Part shown: piece by piece, positions 56,646 through 64,000 of the stretch
Layout of the letters: every line of letters begins with the position of its first letter
Numbering within the stretch: position 1 is the first letter of the stretch
DNA from: Cyclobacteriaceae bacterium
GTDB taxonomy: Bacteria; Bacteroidota; Bacteroidia; Cytophagales; Cyclobacteriaceae
NCBI GenBank assembly: GCA_016787725.1
Contig: JAEUTZ010000016.1
Coordinates: 338,217 to 402,216, forward strand
DNA length: 64,000 nucleotides
Direction of reading: 5' to 3'
Translations under genes and position numbers: made by a program
Notes under the pieces: model-generated
Database searches by the model: none
Seen by the model: the letters and a program-made list of their open reading frames with translations, nothing else
Told to the model about the DNA's origin: nothing

Positions 56646-58676
56646 TTACGAAGCTTTCTTTATCGTAAAATAAAAGGTACTGCCCTTACCTTCTTCACTT
56701 TGAAGCCAGATTTTGCCACCGTTCTTCTCAACAAACTCCTTGCATAAAATCAGACCTAAACCGGTGCCTTTTTCGTTGGCCGTTCCCCGTGTGCTGTAGC
56801 CTGAGGTTTTCTCAAAAAGAATTTTTTGGACATCGGCACGAATACCTACCCCGTAATCTTTGATGGATACTTCAATGGTATCTCCTTTTTCGGTGGCAGC
56901 CACTTCTACAAGACCCCCTTTTTCAGAAAACTTGATTGCATTTAAGATCAGATTACGAAATACAAGGTTGATCATGTTTTGGTCGCCTATTCCGGCAAGG
57001 GCAGGAGCAACCTGATTCACCAGCTTTATTTCTTTCAAATGAAGAGAGCTCAATAGCTTAAAGTTTTCTTCAATCATCGCTGCCAGATTAATTTTCTCGG
57101 GCTGGATTTTCAATTTATCCATTTGCAGAAGTGCCCAATCCAATAAGTTGCTGATCAATGTGCGAGTATGGTTGAATTGTACTCTCAATTCTTTTGTAAG
57201 ATTCGAAAACTCCTCCCGACTGATCTGGTCGTTATCCATCAGGTCTAATATCCCGGAAAGCGCATTGATGGGCGATCGCAAATCGTGCGAGATGATCGAA
57301 AAGAATTTATCCTTAACCTGATTCAGTTGTTCTAGTTCGAGACTGCGTTTTTTGATTTCTTCCTGGTGTTCAATCAGCAGGTTATTGATCCGGATTCTGC
57401 GCTGACCACTGCGATAGACCGTGAACAATAGAATTCCAACAAGGGCAATTACCACGACCAAAATATTCCGAAGGAATTCCTCTCTTCTTAATTCAGTTTC
57501 TTGTTGTGTTTTCGCTTTGCTTAGGGCTGCAATTTCGAAATCTTTTGTTTCGGTTTGAAACCGGAGCTGATCCTGAAAAACCTTTTCAACCATGTCCTGG
57601 CTGAAAAGAGAGTCTTCCATTTCTTTGTAGTTTTTATGATAGTCCAAAGCGGTTTTGAAATCCCCTTGCCGTTCAGCCAATTCCGAAAGCAGATGGTAGC
57701 ATTCAATTTCCATCCGTTCGGCATTAAATCCCTTGGCGGTCTCCAAACTCCGGCCGATTAGCCCCTCCGCTTCGTTGAAGCGTTCTTCTGAAATAAGAAT
57801 TTTGGATACACCCAGGTTGATCTCAGCGACACCAAAATCGTTGCTGGCAAGCCGATACAGCATTGCCGCAGTATCGTAATACGCCAATGCTTTTTCTGAG
57901 TCACCCAATTCAAAATTCAGCTGAGCCAGGTGCTTTAATGCGCGGGGTTCAATAACCGTGATGTTGCGTGAACGAATGCTGTTGAGAGCCTGCTGAAGGT
58001 ATTCTTCTGCCTTCTTATAATCCTTCTTTCGTAAGTAGACATCGCCAATGACCTCTTGCGTGTAAGGAGTACCGTCTTCATCCCCTATTAAATCACTTAT
58101 TTTTGAGCTTACATGAAAGTGATCGAGAGCCAGATCATATTGACCCAACTCATTCAACACACGACCGATGTTGAAGATGGCTTTTGTCATTTTAAGCGAA
58201 TCATCAATGGCCCGAGCTACGCGATAGGATTGCGTAAAATAGTAATAGGCTTCATCATACTTGCCGATGTCGTTGTAATCATTGCCTAAAAAGTTCAACG
58301 ATTCAGCGATGGCAGAGCTGTCGCCATCAGCAATAACCAATTGCAGGTTTTCGTTGTCCAATCGAATGGCGCGTGTGTAGTCACCACTCAACGTAGCCAA
58401 AAAGGCTTGTTGCGTAAGGGATTTTGGTTTTGCCCATCGCCACCCGTTCGTTGCAACTAATTCTGCGGCTTGATTTGAATATTTTTCGGCCTTCGAAAAA
58501 TCCCGGTATTGAAATTCTTCCGATAAACTTAATAATGCGACAAATTGTACAGAATCGGAGGTGGCATTACGAAGCACATTTTCCAGACTGTCAATTGCGG
58601 GTTGTGCAAATGACTTTCCAACCAGAAGAAGTCCGATGGAAAATAGAAATATCGGTATTCGTATGCCCCGGGTCAC
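56646..58676 (-). CDS. TPR-containing sensor histidine kinase within the nuo operon
   Basis: 676 residues from GTG 58676. The start gives a signal peptide (RIPIFLFSIGLLLVGKSFAQ) and overlaps the nuoH stop by four bases; the longer open frame upstream lies within nuoH. A TPR-type helical region fills about residues 30-370, then a coiled stretch, a membrane segment (ILVVVIALVGILLFTVY, about 405-421), a HisKA dimerisation domain with phospho-acceptor H464 in ISHDLRSPINAL, and a HATPase with GTGLGLILCKEF. No response regulator or receiver domain is adjacent. The ligand sensed by the TPR region is unknown. Confidence 0.9.
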   Translation of the reverse strand: MTRGIRIPIFLFSIGLLLVGKSFAQPAIDSLENVLRNATSDSVQFVALLSLSEEFQYRDFSKAEKYSNQAAELVATNGWRWAKPKSLTQQAFLATLSGDYTRAIRLDNENLQLVIADGDSSAIAESLNFLGNDYNDIGKYDEAYYYFTQSYRVARAIDDSLKMTKAIFNIGRVLNELGQYDLALDHFHVSSKISDLIGDEDGTPYTQEVIGDVYLRKKDYKKAEEYLQQALNSIRSRNITVIEPRALKHLAQLNFELGDSEKALAYYDTAAMLYRLASNDFGVAEINLGVSKILISEERFNEAEGLIGRSLETAKGFNAERMEIECYHLLSELAERQGDFKTALDYHKNYKEMEDSLFSQDMVEKVFQDQLRFQTETKDFEIAALSKAKTQQETELRREEFLRNILVVVIALVGILLFTVYRSGQRRIRINNLLIEHQEEIKKRSLELEQLNQVKDKFFSIISHDLRSPINALSGILDLMDNDQISREEFSNLTKELRVQFNHTRTLISNLLDWALLQMDKLKIQPEKINLAAMIEENFKLLSSLHLKEIKLVNQVAPALAGIGDQNMINLVFRNLILNAIKFSEKGGLVEVAATEKGDTIEVSIKDYGVGIRADVQKILFEKTSGYSTRGTANEKGTGLGLILCKEFVEKNGGKIWLQSEEGKGSTFYFTIKKAS

Positions 58677-59758
58677 AGCAACAACAATTTCCAAATTGAA
58701 CAAATAATCAGGATAGCTAAAGCCAGCGGAGTTAAAAATTTCCAACTCAAAGCTGTTAGTTGATCAAGACGAATGCGGGGATATGTCCAGCGCACCCACA
58801 TCTGTAAGGCAACCAGTAAAAGTGTTTTGGAGATCAACCAGAAGATTCCCCAGGCATGAAAACCGAATGAACCGGAGCTACCGGTTGTCCAATCCGCCAA
58901 TGCCACGGAGCCAAAATTAGGTAACGGTGTGTTCCAGCTTCCCCAAAAGAAAATGACACCCACAAAACTTACCAACAGCATCATGGCATATTCCGCCAAC
59001 ATGATGACTGCCCAGCGAAAGCCAGAATATTCCGTTTGAAAACCAGCCACCAATTCAGATTCTGCCTCCGGTAAGTCAAAAGGGGCCCGGTTACTTTCTG
59101 CTAACGAAGCGATGAAGAAAATAATCCATGCAAAAAAGAGGATGGGCATTCTGAAAACATTCCACGAAAGAAATCCACCCACGGAGGCAATATCGATACC
59201 CGATGACTTAATCCCAAACAAATAGGTTGTTTGATTAGACAGAATTCCTTGTTGGTAAGAAATCTCTTGTAAGTCCAAAGACTGACTGAGGATACACACG
59301 GATAAGATGGACAAACCGAGGGGAACTTCATAGGAAATGATTTGTGCAGCCGAGCGGATGGTACCCAGCATACTGTATTTATTATTGGATGCCCAACCGG
59401 CTACCACAATGCCGATCACGTCTAACGAGATGATAGCCAATAAGAAGAAAAGGGCGGATGAAAATGGAGCTACCGACCAGGCTGGTGAAAGCGGGAGTAC
59501 GCTGAACCCCAAAAAAATCGGCACAAAAATTAAGAGCGGAGCAATTTTAAAGAGCTTTTTATCTGCTGCTGCGGGCACGATATCTTCTTTTTGAAGCAGC
59601 TTCATCAGATCGGCTACCGTTTGCAGCAGGCCGTAATATCCCACTTCCATAGGCCCGAGCCGATCTTGCATGAAGGCTGAAATTTTACGTTCTGCATAAA
59701 CGGCTATGACGGTGTAAAGCACCAGAAAAGGCAGAATGAAAAGTAACGTGGTGAGCAC
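58673..59758 (-). CDS. nuoH: NADH-quinone oxidoreductase subunit H
   Basis: Quinone-site membrane subunit, 361 residues, about eight hydrophobic segments. Conserved: RLGPMEVGYYGLLQTVADLMKLL, GWASNNKYSMLGTIRSAAQIISYEVPL and AESNRAPFDLPEAESELVAGFQTEYSG. Starts with GTG. First complex I gene in this cluster; nuoA-G are not in the window. A near-consensus -7 element (CACCTTTG, 59779-59786 on the minus strand) lies upstream. Confidence 0.93.
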   Translation of the reverse strand: MLTTLLFILPFLVLYTVIAVYAERKISAFMQDRLGPMEVGYYGLLQTVADLMKLLQKEDIVPAAADKKLFKIAPLLIFVPIFLGFSVLPLSPAWSVAPFSSALFFLLAIISLDVIGIVVAGWASNNKYSMLGTIRSAAQIISYEVPLGLSILSVCILSQSLDLQEISYQQGILSNQTTYLFGIKSSGIDIASVGGFLSWNVFRMPILFFAWIIFFIASLAESNRAPFDLPEAESELVAGFQTEYSGFRWAVIMLAEYAMMLLVSFVGVIFFWGSWNTPLPNFGSVALADWTTGSSGSFGFHAWGIFWLISKTLLLVALQMWVRWTYPRIRLDQLTALSWKFLTPLALAILIICSIWKLLLL

Positions 59759-59846
59759 TATGTTCTTTAATTTAACTCCAAAGGTGAATTTTTATATCAA
59801 TTTAAAATCTTCCGAATTGAAGAAAAACCTACATACTTATTATTAC

Positions 59847-60659
59847 TTAATTCCAGAGCGGGTGCCGCTCCAGGGCAACCAGTTCGTGAAAGAATAGCCG
59901 GGTGGAAGCCTCAAATGCTTCGGTATAATCGGAAACAAAAAAGTGACGTTCCGGTTTACCGCTTTGATTGAGAAGTTGATTTTCAATGAGATACTCACAA
60001 AGTGCTTTCGCTACTACTTCTGCCGAATCAAGAACATCAATTCGATTTTGATAAAACTCGTTGATTTCTTTTTTGATTAGCGGATAATGAGTGCAAGCCA
60101 GGACTAGTGCATCAATATTTTCCAGCGTTGCATCCGATAAATATTGAGCAATGATTTCATGACTGATTTGATTGTTGAAGAAGCCTTCTTCAATCATCGG
60201 AGCGAGAAGGGGTGTGGCCAGCGAATGCAGAAGTATGTTTTTGTCACCCTCTTTAAGCTTTTGCGCATAAATTCCGGAGTGCACCGTTCGCTTCGTTCCA
60301 ATCAAACCAATGGTTTTTCCCCCATAATGCCGTGTCAGGTAATCCACCATCGGATCAATAACGTTGATGATGTGCGCATCCTTCCGTACATACTCCTTTA
60401 ATAATTCGTAGGCTGCGGAGCTGGCTGAGTTGCATGCGATAACAATTACTTTACAGCCCTTCTTTAATAGTACATCAGCAATTTTGATGGAATATGCCTG
60501 GATGGCCGCCTCCGATTTATCCCCATACGGCAGGTGGGCGGTATCCCCAAAGTAAATCATGTTTTCATGAGGCAGTAATTGTCGGATGGCATCCGCTACG
60601 GTAAGACCACCGATGCCACTATCAAAAATTCCGATGGGGGCACTAACGCTTTTATTCAT
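59847..60659 (-). CDS. murI: Glutamate racemase
   Basis: Makes D-glutamate for peptidoglycan. 270 residues with the two catalytic cysteines C76 in ACNSASS and C189 in LACTHYPL; PIGIFDSGIGGLTV at the N-terminus is typical. Divergent from fabI. Confidence 0.94.
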   Translation of the reverse strand: MNKSVSAPIGIFDSGIGGLTVADAIRQLLPHENMIYFGDTAHLPYGDKSEAAIQAYSIKIADVLLKKGCKVIVIACNSASSAAYELLKEYVRKDAHIINVIDPMVDYLTRHYGGKTIGLIGTKRTVHSGIYAQKLKEGDKNILLHSLATPLLAPMIEEGFFNNQISHEIIAQYLSDATLENIDALVLACTHYPLIKKEINEFYQNRIDVLDSAEVVAKALCEYLIENQLLNQSGKPERHFFVSDYTEAFEASTRLFFHELVALERHPLWN

Positions 60660-60666
60660 GGAACCA

Positions 60667-60674
60667 CAAAAATA
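60667..60674 (-). promoter_or_regulatory. Promoter -7 element of murI
   Basis: Minus strand TATTTTTG, perfect TAnnTTTG, ending seven bases before the ATG at 60659. If functional, transcription would begin at or next to the start codon, giving a nearly leaderless mRNA. No good -33 element. Confidence 0.35.
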
Positions 60675-60729
60675 GCGGCTGTGGGCAGGAATTCGTAATA
60701 TTGCGCCTAAACTTTAAAACCTGACAGTC

Positions 60730-61542
60730 ATGGGTAATAATCTGCTTAAAGGAAAAAAGGGAATCATCTTTGGAGCGTTGGATGAAAATTCAATCGCCTG
60801 GAAAACTGCGTTAAAAGTGAAAGAAGAGGGAGGCGAATTTACACTTACAAATGCCCCCATCGCCATGCGCCTGGGCACCATCAATCAGTTAGCAAAAGCC
60901 TGCCAGGCAGAGGTGATTCCTGCGGATGCAACCTCCGAACAGGATCTTAGCAACCTATTTACAAAATCCATGGACGTGTTGGGCGGCAAGCTTGATTTTG
61001 TTTTGCACTCCATTGGAATGAGCCCCAACATCCGCAAAGGCAAGGAGTATGGTGATATGAATTACGATTGGTATCTAAAGACCATTGACATCTCTGCCCT
61101 GTCATTCCATAAAGTTTTACAGGCCTCCGAAAAGTTGGATGCGATGAACGAGTGGGGGTCGGTAGTTGCCCTAAGTTACATTGCAGCACAGCGCGCCTAT
61201 CCCGATTATACCGATATGGCCCAGGCAAAAGCCATGCTCGAATCGATTGCCCGCAGCTACGGCCAGCGCTATGGAACCAAAAAGAAAGTGCGGGTGAATA
61301 CGATTTCTCAATCGCCCACCAAAACTACAGCGGGCACCGGCATCTCGGGATTTGATGTGTTTTTTGATTTTGCACAGATGATGTCACCCCTTGGTAATGC
61401 AACTGCCGAAGATTGTGCCAATTACATTACCGTGATGTTCTCCGATTACACCCGCATGGTAACGATGCAGAACCTGATGCACGATGGAGGATTTTCTTCC
61501 TCCGGCATAACAAATGAGTTAGTGGCACGATTATCCAAGTAA
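60730..61542 (+). CDS. fabI: Enoyl-[acyl-carrier-protein] reductase (NADH)
   Basis: Last reductive step of fatty acid elongation. 270 residues; SDR fold with the atypical FabI site Y150, Y160 and K167 (Y-x6-K) and HSIGMSP. Followed after 12 bp by ispE. Confidence 0.94.
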   Translation: MGNNLLKGKKGIIFGALDENSIAWKTALKVKEEGGEFTLTNAPIAMRLGTINQLAKACQAEVIPADATSEQDLSNLFTKSMDVLGGKLDFVLHSIGMSPNIRKGKEYGDMNYDWYLKTIDISALSFHKVLQASEKLDAMNEWGSVVALSYIAAQRAYPDYTDMAQAKAMLESIARSYGQRYGTKKKVRVNTISQSPTKTTAGTGISGFDVFFDFAQMMSPLGNATAEDCANYITVMFSDYTRMVTMQNLMHDGGFSSSGITNELVARLSK

Positions 61543-61554
61543 GGCAGGTAAGAC

Positions 61555-62364
61555 GTGGTCGCCTTTCCACCTTGTAAGATCAACCTGGGCCTGCGGATAA
61601 TTTCAAAGCGACCGGACGGGTATCATGATCTTGAGACCTGTTTTTACCCGGTTCCCTGGACGGATGTTTTAGAGATTGTTCGTTCGGATTCGTTTTCATT
61701 TACACAATCCGGGTTGCCAATTCCCGGGCAAGAAGCAGACAACCTTTGCATTGGTGCTTATCGGATGCTTCAACAAGAATTTCAATTAGCACCCGTAAAA
61801 ATTCACCTGCACAAAGTGCTGCCTACCGGGGCGGGGTTGGGCGGAGGATCTTCGGATGCCGCCTATACGCTCCGTCTTTTAAGTCAGGTTTTTGAGTTAG
61901 GGCTGTCCACCGAGCAACTCCACCAGTATGCTGCTCAATTGGGAAGTGATTGTTCATTTTTTATTCAGGATACCCCCATGTTGGGAAGTGGCCGGGGCCA
62001 GATCTTATCACCTTGCTCGGTTATATTGACGGGGTTATACCTGGTGATTGTGAAGCCAGAAATTCATGTTTCAACGGCCGAAGCGTACCAAAACGTAACA
62101 CCTGCAAAACCTGATCAATTCTTGACAAACGTGTTGGATAGCCCTATTTCCAGTTGGAAGAATACCCTCATTAACGACTTTGAGAAATCAGTTTTTGAAA
62201 AGTACCCACGTATTCGAAAAATCAAGGACGATCTGTATGAAGCGGGTGCATTGTATGCCAGCATGAGTGGATCCGGGGCCTCGGTATTTGGCATTTTTAA
62301 TACACCCGTCAATCTAAAAAGGACCTTTGCGGGAATGACTTACTGGGCCGGCACGGTATCCTGA
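61555..62364 (+). CDS. ispE: 4-diphosphocytidyl-2-C-methyl-D-erythritol kinase
   Basis: GHMP kinase of the MEP isoprenoid pathway, 269 residues, starting with GTG at 61555. CKINLGLRI at the start, ATP loop PTGAGLGGGSSDAA (90-103), GSDCSFFI and the C-terminal MSGSGASVFGIF are all diagnostic. The 3' end overlaps the convergent EamA gene by 25 bases. Confidence 0.93.
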   Translation: MVAFPPCKINLGLRIISKRPDGYHDLETCFYPVPWTDVLEIVRSDSFSFTQSGLPIPGQEADNLCIGAYRMLQQEFQLAPVKIHLHKVLPTGAGLGGGSSDAAYTLRLLSQVFELGLSTEQLHQYAAQLGSDCSFFIQDTPMLGSGRGQILSPCSVILTGLYLVIVKPEIHVSTAEAYQNVTPAKPDQFLTNVLDSPISSWKNTLINDFEKSVFEKYPRIRKIKDDLYEAGALYASMSGSGASVFGIFNTPVNLKRTFAGMTYWAGTVS

Positions 62365-63236
62365 AATTTTTTCTTTAATACCGGATAGAGAACAACCGCG
62401 CTCAAAACGATGAAGGTGCCTACATAAAAATTAAGGCTCATCACTTCCTGGCTTCCAAAAATGATCAACGCCAGGAGGATGCCGTACACGGGTTCCAGGT
62501 TCAACGCCAGCTGGATAAAGAAAACAGAAATTTTTCTGGAAAGATTGATTGATACCGAAAAAGCGTAGACGGAGCAAGCCCATGCCATGATGGCGATGTA
62601 CATCCAATCCAGAAGAGAAGCCTCTAGATTTAATGAAGTGTGCGCAAGTGCCTGGTAGATGGGCATGAACAATAGAATGACAAAGCAAGCTCCTAGCATT
62701 TCGTAAAAGGTGATGGTGTAGGCATTTACCCGGTGTATAAGCCTTGAATTGATGACGCTGAATATAGCAGCTGTTAATCCGGAAATAACTCCCAGAAAGA
62801 GTCCGAGTGGATGCTGAAAATTAAAGGCAAGAATGATCCCGAGGCCGATCAACACAACACATCCCAATCCGATTTCCAACCAATGAATTTTTTTTCCTTT
62901 TACCAGGGGCTCAATGAGGGCCGCCCAGAACGAGCAGGTGGCAAACCCAACCAGACTGGTGGAGGGATTTGAGATTTTTCCGGAACTGAAAAACGTAATC
63001 CAATGAATCGCCACGATGATGCTGGTGAGAAAAATTTTGAGGAGGTCGTTACCGGAAACGGAAAATGGTTTTTGAAGGAACAGCATAACCACGCCCATCC
63101 CCACGGCAGCCAACAGGGTCCGATAAAAAACCATCTCCACCGAGGGAATGGAAATAAGCTTTCCCAACACCGCGGTGAAGCCCCAAAGAAAAACAATGAA
63201 ATGGAGTTTAAAATAATCTTGGGTTGTGGCGGTCAC
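62340..63236 (-). CDS. EamA family drug/metabolite transporter
   Basis: A 298-residue inner-membrane protein with ten hydrophobic segments in two EamA repeats (FIVFLWGFTAVLGKLISI and LGLFLGVISGLTAAIFSVINSR). Substrate unknown. Starts with GTG at 63236, overlapping the lptG TGA by four bases, so it is translated from the same message. Confidence 0.85.
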   Translation of the reverse strand: MTATTQDYFKLHFIVFLWGFTAVLGKLISIPSVEMVFYRTLLAAVGMGVVMLFLQKPFSVSGNDLLKIFLTSIIVAIHWITFFSSGKISNPSTSLVGFATCSFWAALIEPLVKGKKIHWLEIGLGCVVLIGLGIILAFNFQHPLGLFLGVISGLTAAIFSVINSRLIHRVNAYTITFYEMLGACFVILLFMPIYQALAHTSLNLEASLLDWMYIAIMAWACSVYAFSVSINLSRKISVFFIQLALNLEPVYGILLALIIFGSQEVMSLNFYVGTFIVLSAVVLYPVLKKKFQDTVPAQ

Positions 63237-64000
63237 CGGGGTACATATTTATACAAACCCATTGAAATTAATGCAAACACCCCATTCGGCAACCAGGCAG
63301 CCAGTAAGGGCGGAAGCGAACCGGTTTCCGCAAAAGTACGAGTCATGGTAAAAAACAGGATGAACACGAAGGATAACATAAACCCCAGGGCAATCTGAAA
63401 TCCGGTTCCGCCCCTGCTCTTTTGCGAGGAAACGATGGCACCCATAAACACCAAAACAAAAATCGTAAATGGAGTAGCAAAGCGAATTTGTTTTTCTACC
63501 TCATATATTTCTACCCCGGTTGACCCGCGGAAACGCATTTTTTCAATATGCTGTGTTAGCTCCGGTATCGTCATTCCATCATAGCCACGGTCATTGGCTG
63601 CAAAATCTTTTGGCGTAATGGAGAGGGTGGTGTCCATGGTTTCGCCCCGGCTGCTGAATGGTAATCCCGGTGTATTTCTGACCTTAAAGAGGGTGTCCAC
63701 CTTTTTCATTCGCCAATAGCGTAATGTCCATTTTTGTTTTACCGAGTCCCACTGAATATTTTCTGCCGAGAGTTTTTCAACCAACCGATTATTCTCAAAG
63801 CGTTCCAGTGAGAATTGGTTGCCCGTGTTGGCGTGATTATTGAAAAATTGTATAAAGAGCATCACATTGGGCTCGATCTGCATGTGGATGTTGGTACGGC
63901 TGCCCAGGTTACTTTTCTTAAAGTACTGCATCTCAAAAACAAGTCTTTCCTGATTTGATTTCGGAATCACCCACCCATTTAAATAAAAGCTTAAACTGGC
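63233..64000 (-). CDS. lptG: LptF/LptG family permease, 5'-truncated by the window end
   Basis: The frame is open to the last base of the window, so at least 255 C-terminal codons are present and the N-terminus is missing. The first in-window residues (LSFYLNGWVIPKSNQERLVFE) are typical of LptG/YjgQ, the inner-membrane part of the LPS export machine, and the final part has three or four membrane segments. The internal GTG at 63970 is not the real start. LptF is a possible alternative. Confidence 0.88.
   Translation of the reverse strand, partial: ASLSFYLNGWVIPKSNQERLVFEMQYFKKSNLGSRTNIHMQIEPNVMLFIQFFNNHANTGNQFSLERFENNRLVEKLSAENIQWDSVKQKWTLRYWRMKKVDTLFKVRNTPGLPFSSRGETMDTTLSITPKDFAANDRGYDGMTIPELTQHIEKMRFRGSTGVEIYEVEKQIRFATPFTIFVLVFMGAIVSSQKSRGGTGFQIALGFMLSFVFILFFTMTRTFAETGSLPPLLAAWLPNGVFALISMGLYKYVPR

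Noticed and set aside
58677-58745. Longer start of the histidine kinase
   Set aside because: It would overlap nuoH by 73 bases and destroy the signal peptide; GTG at 58676 gives both a signal peptide and a four-base overlap.

Overview
The window looks like chromosomal core and near-core sequence from a member of the Bacteroidota, most likely a Cytophagales-type bacterium. The evidence is the set of families present (DUF3467 after rpoC, DUF3127, DUF2490, SPOR-OmpA proteins, a long-form PurF, a TPR histidine kinase), scarce Shine-Dalgarno sequences, several GTG/TTG starts, and promoters of the Bacteroidota form TTTG/TTG - about 20 bp - TAnnTTTG. I see no tRNA, rRNA, CRISPR array, intact IS element or prophage. 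Every gene call was made by reading the protein; no database search was run.

Layout. 1-12.2 kb: transcription and translation (rpoB, rpoC, strong terminator, DUF3467, then a promoter and rpsL-rpsG-fusA-rpsJ ending in a terminator). 12.4-15.1 kb: DUF2490 outer-membrane-type protein coupled to a TauE/SafE permease, a small SET-domain protein and a coiled-coil lipoprotein. 15.2-19.5 kb: an aromatic amino-acid operon (prephenate dehydratase, aminotransferase, prephenate dehydrogenase, DAHP synthase-chorismate mutase) preceded by a Phe/Tyr-rich leader peptide and a terminator/antiterminator, i.e. a ribosome-mediated attenuator. 19.5-27 kb: an M15 peptidase, a very large alpha-2-macroglobulin, an ArsC/Spx-like protein and a small SecA-derived protein. 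27-31.3 kb (minus): FMN glutamate-synthase-like protein, an unknown protein, queG, ruvB. 31.4-40.6 kb (plus): apbE, a ZIP transporter, acetyl-CoA synthetase, DUF3127 protein with an SSB-like tail, penicillin-binding protein 1C and two tandem SPOR-OmpA proteins. 40.7-47.1 kb (minus): cystathionine beta-synthase type enzyme, pyrB, pyrR, two tandem secreted paralogues of unknown family and an EVE protein. 47.2-50.1 kb: a GT9 glycosyltransferase and a long-form PurF. 50.2-59.8 kb (minus): nuoH, a TPR histidine kinase, nuoI-J-K-L-M-N. 59.8-64 kb: murI, fabI, ispE, an EamA transporter and a 5'-truncated lptG.

How it works together. The most distinctive regulatory element is the Phe/Tyr attenuator: scarcity of charged tRNA-Phe or tRNA-Tyr should stall ribosomes on eight consecutive Phe/Tyr codons and let polymerase read into the aromatic operon. 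The most unusual protein is the 211-residue product at 26.4-27.0 kb, which resembles SecA from its second nucleotide-binding domain onward but lacks the ATPase motifs. The sensor kinase embedded and translationally coupled within the complex I operon, the unknown tandem secreted pair, and the SSB-like tail on the DUF3127 protein are the other points that deserve attention.
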